Below are positions 60,179 through 64,000 of a DNA stretch of 64,000 nucleotides, one piece after another; position 1 is the stretch's first letter, and the number at the start of each line of letters is the position of its first letter. The stretch comes from Monosporascus cannonballus (Eukaryota; Ascomycota; Sordariomycetes; Xylariales): the NCBI GenBank assembly GCA_004154925.1, contig QJNS01000060.1, positions 287,396 through 351,395 on the forward strand, given 5' to 3'. The translations under genes were made by a program, and so were the position numbers. The notes under the pieces are model-generated. The model did no database searches. It saw only the letters and a list, made by a program, of their open reading frames with translations, and was not told the DNA's origin.

Positions 60179-61728
60179 TCATGTCTCGTAAAACGTCACC
60201 AGGGTGCTTAGTTCAGACTTTCCCTTGGTGCCGATGGTGAACTGGTCACTTTCCCATTCGAAATGGTCTGCCGGCACGCCCGTGAAGTCGAAATCGAACC
60301 TTCGAACAAGAGTGGAGACAACCAGGCACATCTCTGCCCAGGCAAGACTACAAGAGAAATTCTTCAGTCATTATGCAGCGTTGAAAAAGCAATTGACAAA
60401 GGGAGAAATAGAGAGAGGGAACAAAAGAAAATAAGAATTACATACTGCATGCCTAGGCATATTCTAGATCCTCGTGAGAAAGGTGCGAACATCTTTTCGG
60501 CTTTCTTCTGGGACTCGGGATCCACCCACCGCTCCGGGTTGAACCACTGTGGGTCCGGGTACAGTCTCTCATCCAGGTGCATCATCAATACCGTCATGCC
60601 GACAGGCGTGCCCGTCGGAATCCGCCACTTGTCGTCATAGACGAGCTCCCTGTCCGGCGCGATGCGCTGCGAACGGCCACCAATGGCGGGGCTCAGTCGC
60701 TGTCCCTCCATCAGGACCGCCGTGAGATAGGGGAGCTGCTCGAGCGTGCGCAGCGCTAAATTGCCGTCCGACCCCGCCGGGGACTCGGCAGCTGCCTTGG
60801 CGAGCTCGACCCGCAGCCGCTCAAGAATCTCGACCTTGCTGAAGACGTGGTAGATGATCAGCCGCAAGACGCTAGCCGTCGTCGGGTGTGGACGATGCCG
60901 CGGTCTTCATGAGACGCTCAGTCTCTTGTAGGCTGGTCTGCCCTGACAGGGTCAGCAAACAGTAATTGTATCGGTGCAGCAATTGTTCGGTAAAAAGAGG
61001 AGACATGCCCTGATATAGCTGATGAACTTTGCCGTGTTCTTGTCGGCGGTCTTGATGAGGAAGCTCCTGGGTAGTGCAAGCAGCGCAGCGCCGTACCAGG
61101 GGACATGCTTCGTATAGTGCCACCTGTTACCGGTACCGTGGGACATCCGCGTCAATCCGGTGGCGAAGTCACCCATCTCTAGGCACTGGTGGTCCTTGTC
61201 GAGGACATAGTCGGTCGAGACGTCGCGCTGGAACGCGCTTATGGCGCGCCCACGTCGAGAGCCCGTCCCATGCCAGCGAACTCAGCGATGCGCTCGCAGA
61301 GTCGATCGACCTTGCGCTGCACCAGGTCCAGATGGCTGGCCACCCGGGCCTTGGAGAAGAAGGCCTTCAGCGGCTGCCGGCGCGGTAGAGTTTCTCAAAG
61401 AAGGCCGGGTCATTAATATGCAGCTCTTACGGACTGATGCGAACTATAGGACCTTTTGCGGTATCAAAATATGAGTGTATGCGTTGGGTGCAGTGGCTGT
61501 AGTACACTTGCCGTACCTCTTATACATCTCCATAATGCGAAACGTGTACTGGCCATTCTGGACCACATCGTGGTAAGCCTCCTACTAGCGGCTGATAGCA
61601 TCGAGCTTCGGGCCGGGGAATCGTACAAACGGGTATAAGAACAGACGATAGAAAGCTAGCGTAACGAAGTAGATGACTACGGTAGCGGCGAGGGATTACC
61701 ACGACACAAGACCCCGTAGAGTGTTCAT
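60179..61728 (-). pseudogene. Cytochrome P450 monooxygenase, broken
   Basis: A nearly full P450 can be followed on the minus strand. It starts at the ATG at 61728, then a membrane anchor ending in FYRLFLYPFVRFPGPK (proline hinge), YGP..VVRI-like GPIVRISP, AFFEKLYRAGSR, RKVDRLCERIAEFAG, STDYVLDKDH, SHGTGNRWHYTKHVPW, the I-helix region PTTASVLRLIIYHVF, the K-helix EGQRLSP (ExxR), FNPERWVDP, and the heme loop FAPFSRGSRICLG. A last exon 60347-60179 (intron GTATGT..TAG) gives HLAWAEMCLVVSTLVRRFDF. Defects are a TAA near the N-terminus, tandem TAG TAG after DAISR, another stop before ELHIND, and frameshifts near 61255 and 60890. P450s of this build serve specialised metabolism; the substrate is unknown. 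It diverges from the O-methyltransferase fragment. Confidence 0.85.
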
Positions 61729-62283
61729 GGTTTGCGGCACGCGACTTAGGCACCCAAGACAGCTCACCAGCTACCAGAGTCTACTATTACTCAACGGATA
61801 GGCTACGGGGATACGTAGGTATAGTTATCAGAGTATATAAAGCATTAAAGGAATTCGACGTCACCCAGATTTGGCCATGCTTACCTGGAAGGCTTTCAAA
61901 GAGCAACTAAAGCAGCCGATTCAACGCAGAAAAGCAGGAAATGCATGATACTGGCTGGTCCCTACGTAGTATCGTCACTTGTACGACACCGCAGAAGTGT
62001 GAGCATGCTTCCGGTGCAAGTATTTATTTTTGTCGGCGCGTTCGCTACCTACAGTCCCTTCTTAGGACTGCAAGATTCTTCAACCCATCTGTCGTTTAGT
62101 TGTTGGTCGGGTGTGGTACAAAGTGCGAGAACCTGGTTAGCCTCTCCCGAAAGATCCCGCCCTTCCCTGTTTGCTATGTGATACTTCGTTACATTGATAT
62201 GACAAGGCTCTGGCTTCTCATATCATGCATACTGCCGTGTAACGCGATATCTATCGACTTCCCCTCTCGATTTTCTCCTCCAG
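61729..62283. other. Spacer between divergent P450 and methyltransferase relics
   Basis: About 550 bp. It may hold degraded 5' exons of the methyltransferase and a formerly shared promoter; I cannot read any exon in it. Confidence 0.4.
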
Positions 62284-62826
62284 GCGCGGAGCCTAGGATC
62301 AATTGCACATGAGGAGAGAGTGCGGTTCAAGGCCCACGACCTCTTCGCCCCGCAGACGGTTGTCCCCGACGCCTTCTTCTTCCGCTGGACCCTGCACAAC
62401 TGGGCCGACAAGTACTGTGTGGCCATCCTGCAAGCCCAGATTCCGGCGCTTCGCTCAGGTGCTCGACTCATCGTCATGGAAACATGCATGCCAGATCCGG
62501 GGGAAGACGATGTTGGGGTAGTACCTATGTGGATGGAAAAGAACTTGAGGTGCGTTTGTAGACCGCGTCCCATTAAGTGCAGACGTCTCCTAGTCGCCAA
62601 CTGCTTTCCATGCTTATGTGCCCTCAATAAATTTTCAACGCGATAATGAGTGCTGATGGCAAAGCAGGCCTGAAGATCTCAACATGGGCGCCGTTTTCAA
62701 TTCTCGTGAGCGGACCCTGCGCGTGTGGAAGGCTCCGTTTGCCGAGGCAGACTCAAGGTTTGTGCTGAAGGGTGTACAAAGCAAAAGGGGCCTGCCTCGA
62801 TAATCATGGAAGTCATTTTCCAATAG
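62284..62826 (+). pseudogene. O-methyltransferase C-terminal fragment
   Basis: Two exons remain, 62284-62549 and 62668-62826, joined by a GTGCGT..CAG intron in phase. The first reads VRFKAHDLFAPQTV, then FFFRWTLHNWADKYC (the LHxW motif of plant/fungal SAM-dependent O-methyltransferases), IPALRSGARLIVMET and WMEKNLR. The second reads EDLNMGAVFNSRERTL and a FAEADSRFVLKGV helix, then a frameshift before the terminal IIMEVIFQ-type strand. The SAM-binding glycine-rich part and dimerisation domain upstream of 62284 are missing, although a splice acceptor sits right at its start. It is non-functional as it stands. Likely once a tailoring enzyme; its substrate is unknown. Confidence 0.75.
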
Positions 62827-62849
62827 AGCGAGTGGCGCGCTGCCAGGTG

Positions 62850-63118
62850 ATGTTTTGGAAACCCGCTTCTACCAACTAGGAATCCACTGTCTAGGGCAAT
62901 TTGTGTATATAAGGGGAGCTTCCCCGTTTAGTTTAGAAGGAGGAGGCGTTACTGGCCATCATCCATTGCCCATACATTATGGCTTCTTCTCCCTATTACT
63001 CTCCGCCCACCACTTTCTCTAACGCGCGGTGGCCGTGTGCGGAGTGAAGGCCATACGCCTTAAATCTTCAGAACCATGTAACCACTTCCATAACTTGGAC
63101 TACCTACATATTCCTCAT
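62850..63118 (+). repeat. Possible solo LTR, copy 2 (diverged)
   Basis: It shares with 49256-49503 the sequence around gtgtatataaggggagcttccc, a following ggaggcgttactggccatcatccattgcccatac segment and an ending like cttggactacctacatattcctca. Divergence is high and termini are uncertain. Confidence 0.4.
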
Positions 63119-63619
63119 TCTCTACGGCGTTGCCTTTTAAAGAGACCAATGATTTGCCGTTAATTTTCGTTTCTCGTCGCCGGCATAGGTGCTCATCATC
63201 TCAATGAACTACCAGCTGAGGTCTACCTTACCAACTTTTTAAGCGAACACAGACATATTTTGCCAGTCTCCCGCGGCATGTAGAAGAATGCCAGCTCAAG
63301 AAGTGGTACCTTTCTTCCGAAAGCCTTCCGACGGCAGCGTCTCCGCAGACCGCGTGCACTATATGAGGAGGCGGGTCGAACCAGCCAGCGGGCATAAGGT
63401 TCATCAGGGTCGAAGCTTGTCGGCAACCAGGCATCAGTCGGCTTCAGAGTGAGGCTACACGGGACTGAGGTATATAATCTATCCTAACCGTGAAACCATT
63501 AATCAGTCATCGTGTAATGATGTTCTATGTTTTTGGCTCAGCCTGGAAAATAAGGCTTAAACCGAGATTTAACTTGCAAATTTTATACATTAAAAATATT
63601 TTAAAAAAAGTTTTAAATA
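63119..63619. other. Intergenic, AT-rich toward the transposon
   Basis: No gene supported. It becomes AT-rich at 63540-63619, next to the transposon end. Confidence 0.4.
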
Positions 63620-64000
63620 AGATGACCCCCCCATCCGCGCTCCACCCCATCAACGCTCCACCCAATTTTGAAGCCATCGCCACAACAACCTCTCCATACA
63701 AATAACAATATCTCAACAACCACTTAATCAATTGATTCCATACTAAATAGAGCGTACAATGATGCAATCCAGTTCCACCTCGCTATCTTCTTCGCTTTCG
63801 GAAGGCTCGTTTTGCTGTTGATATTTCCGAGTGACGGTGGAGCGTCCCTTCGCAGGGGCCTTCAGCCCTACCTTCACCTTCTTGACCGAGATCATCTTCA
63901 CGAAGTCCTCATTTGGCTCGGACTGCACCTTCCCACGCTTCTTGGGCTTCGCTTTTTCAAGGGCTGCAGTTAATTGGCTGTTATGAACCTCGGCGGCGGA
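63620..64000. mobile_element. End of a pogo-like DNA transposon
   Basis: A TA dinucleotide (63618-63619) is followed by AGATGACCCCCCCATC, which lines up with the AGGCGGCACCCCGATC end of the 866-bp TIR element and continues with a second CAACGCTCCACCC and a CCATACAAA word in the same order. A transposase C-terminus lies just inside. The other end is outside the window. Confidence 0.65.
63743..64000 (-). CDS. Pogo/Fot1-type transposase, C-terminus only
   Basis: The frame is open from the window edge to a TAG at 63743-63745, covering the last 85 residues. It reads AEVHNSQLTAALEKAKPKKRG, then SEPNEDFVKMISVKKVK, a basic linker with a TRKYQQQN segment, and an acidic SESEEDSEVELDCIIV tail. Fungal DDE transposases of the Tc1/mariner pogo (Fot1) group commonly end with a short helical HxLQxAL segment, a basic KKR block, a DPNxxFVxI motif and an acidic end, and this matches that pattern. 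It lies inside an element end with a TA flank and an inverted-repeat-like sequence. No damage is visible, so the copy may be active, but the catalytic domain is outside the window. Confidence 0.6.
   Translation of the reverse strand, partial: SAAEVHNSQLTAALEKAKPKKRGKVQSEPNEDFVKMISVKKVKVGLKAPAKGRSTVTRKYQQQNEPSESEEDSEVELDCIIVRSI

Noticed and set aside
1..64000. CRISPR arrays, rRNA and tRNA genes
   Set aside because: No regularly spaced repeats, no rRNA-like stretches, and no sequence with both A- and B-box plus a foldable cloverleaf was found by eye; a tRNA scan could still find one.

Overview
The window looks like nuclear DNA of a filamentous ascomycete, most likely a Sordariomycete. The support is short GT..AG introns (about 45-170 bp), fungal-type genes (NACHT/NLR-like protein, AAA ATPase, F-box, LysM, terpene cyclase, P450), and an AT-rich block whose retrotransposon remnants carry the C-to-T / G-to-A damage expected of repeat-induced point mutation (RIP). 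I cannot name the species.

Layout. (1) 1-15.56 kb is a very AT-rich, gene-free block. It holds two direct copies of one repeat about 7.01 kb apart, each ending in a 188-bp LTR-like segment, and a decayed minus-strand Ty3/gypsy chromovirus (gag, protease, RT, RNase H, integrase and chromodomain still recognisable at about 9.7-14.8 kb). A small plus-strand relic abuts it. (2) 15.6-23.7 kb has normal base composition but contains only broken genes: an unrecognised conserved protein, a short-chain dehydrogenase and a frameshifted single-pass membrane protein. (3) 23.7-28.3 kb holds two apparently intact genes, a three-exon AAA ATPase (+) and a four-exon galactonate-dehydratase-like enolase-superfamily enzyme (-). 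(4) 28.3-42.5 kb is decayed: a LysM protein pseudogene, an 866-bp TIR element of Tc1/mariner type nested in an older repeat, a frameshifted small membrane protein, and a terpene cyclase pseudogene with three well-formed introns but two nonsense codons. (5) 42.5-46.0 kb is an intact-looking NLR-like gene (alpha/beta-hydrolase-like N-terminus plus NACHT). (6) 46-57 kb has long empty stretches, an F-box gene, an amidohydrolase and an HD-domain protein. (7) 57.6-64 kb is again decayed: a rhodopsin-like fragment, a P450 pseudogene and a divergent O-methyltransferase fragment. The last bases carry the C-terminus of a pogo-like transposase inside an element whose end resembles the 866-bp TIR element.

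Reading. About six genes look functional and at least nine are dead. The dead set (terpene cyclase, P450, O-methyltransferase, short-chain dehydrogenase, LysM protein) is what a lost specialised-metabolism or host-interaction region would leave, although these pieces are spread over 45 kb and need not have formed one cluster. The intact set includes a probable intracellular receptor and catabolic or detoxifying enzymes. Exon boundaries are my own reading of splice signals and reading frame; family names come from motif recognition, not from database searches.
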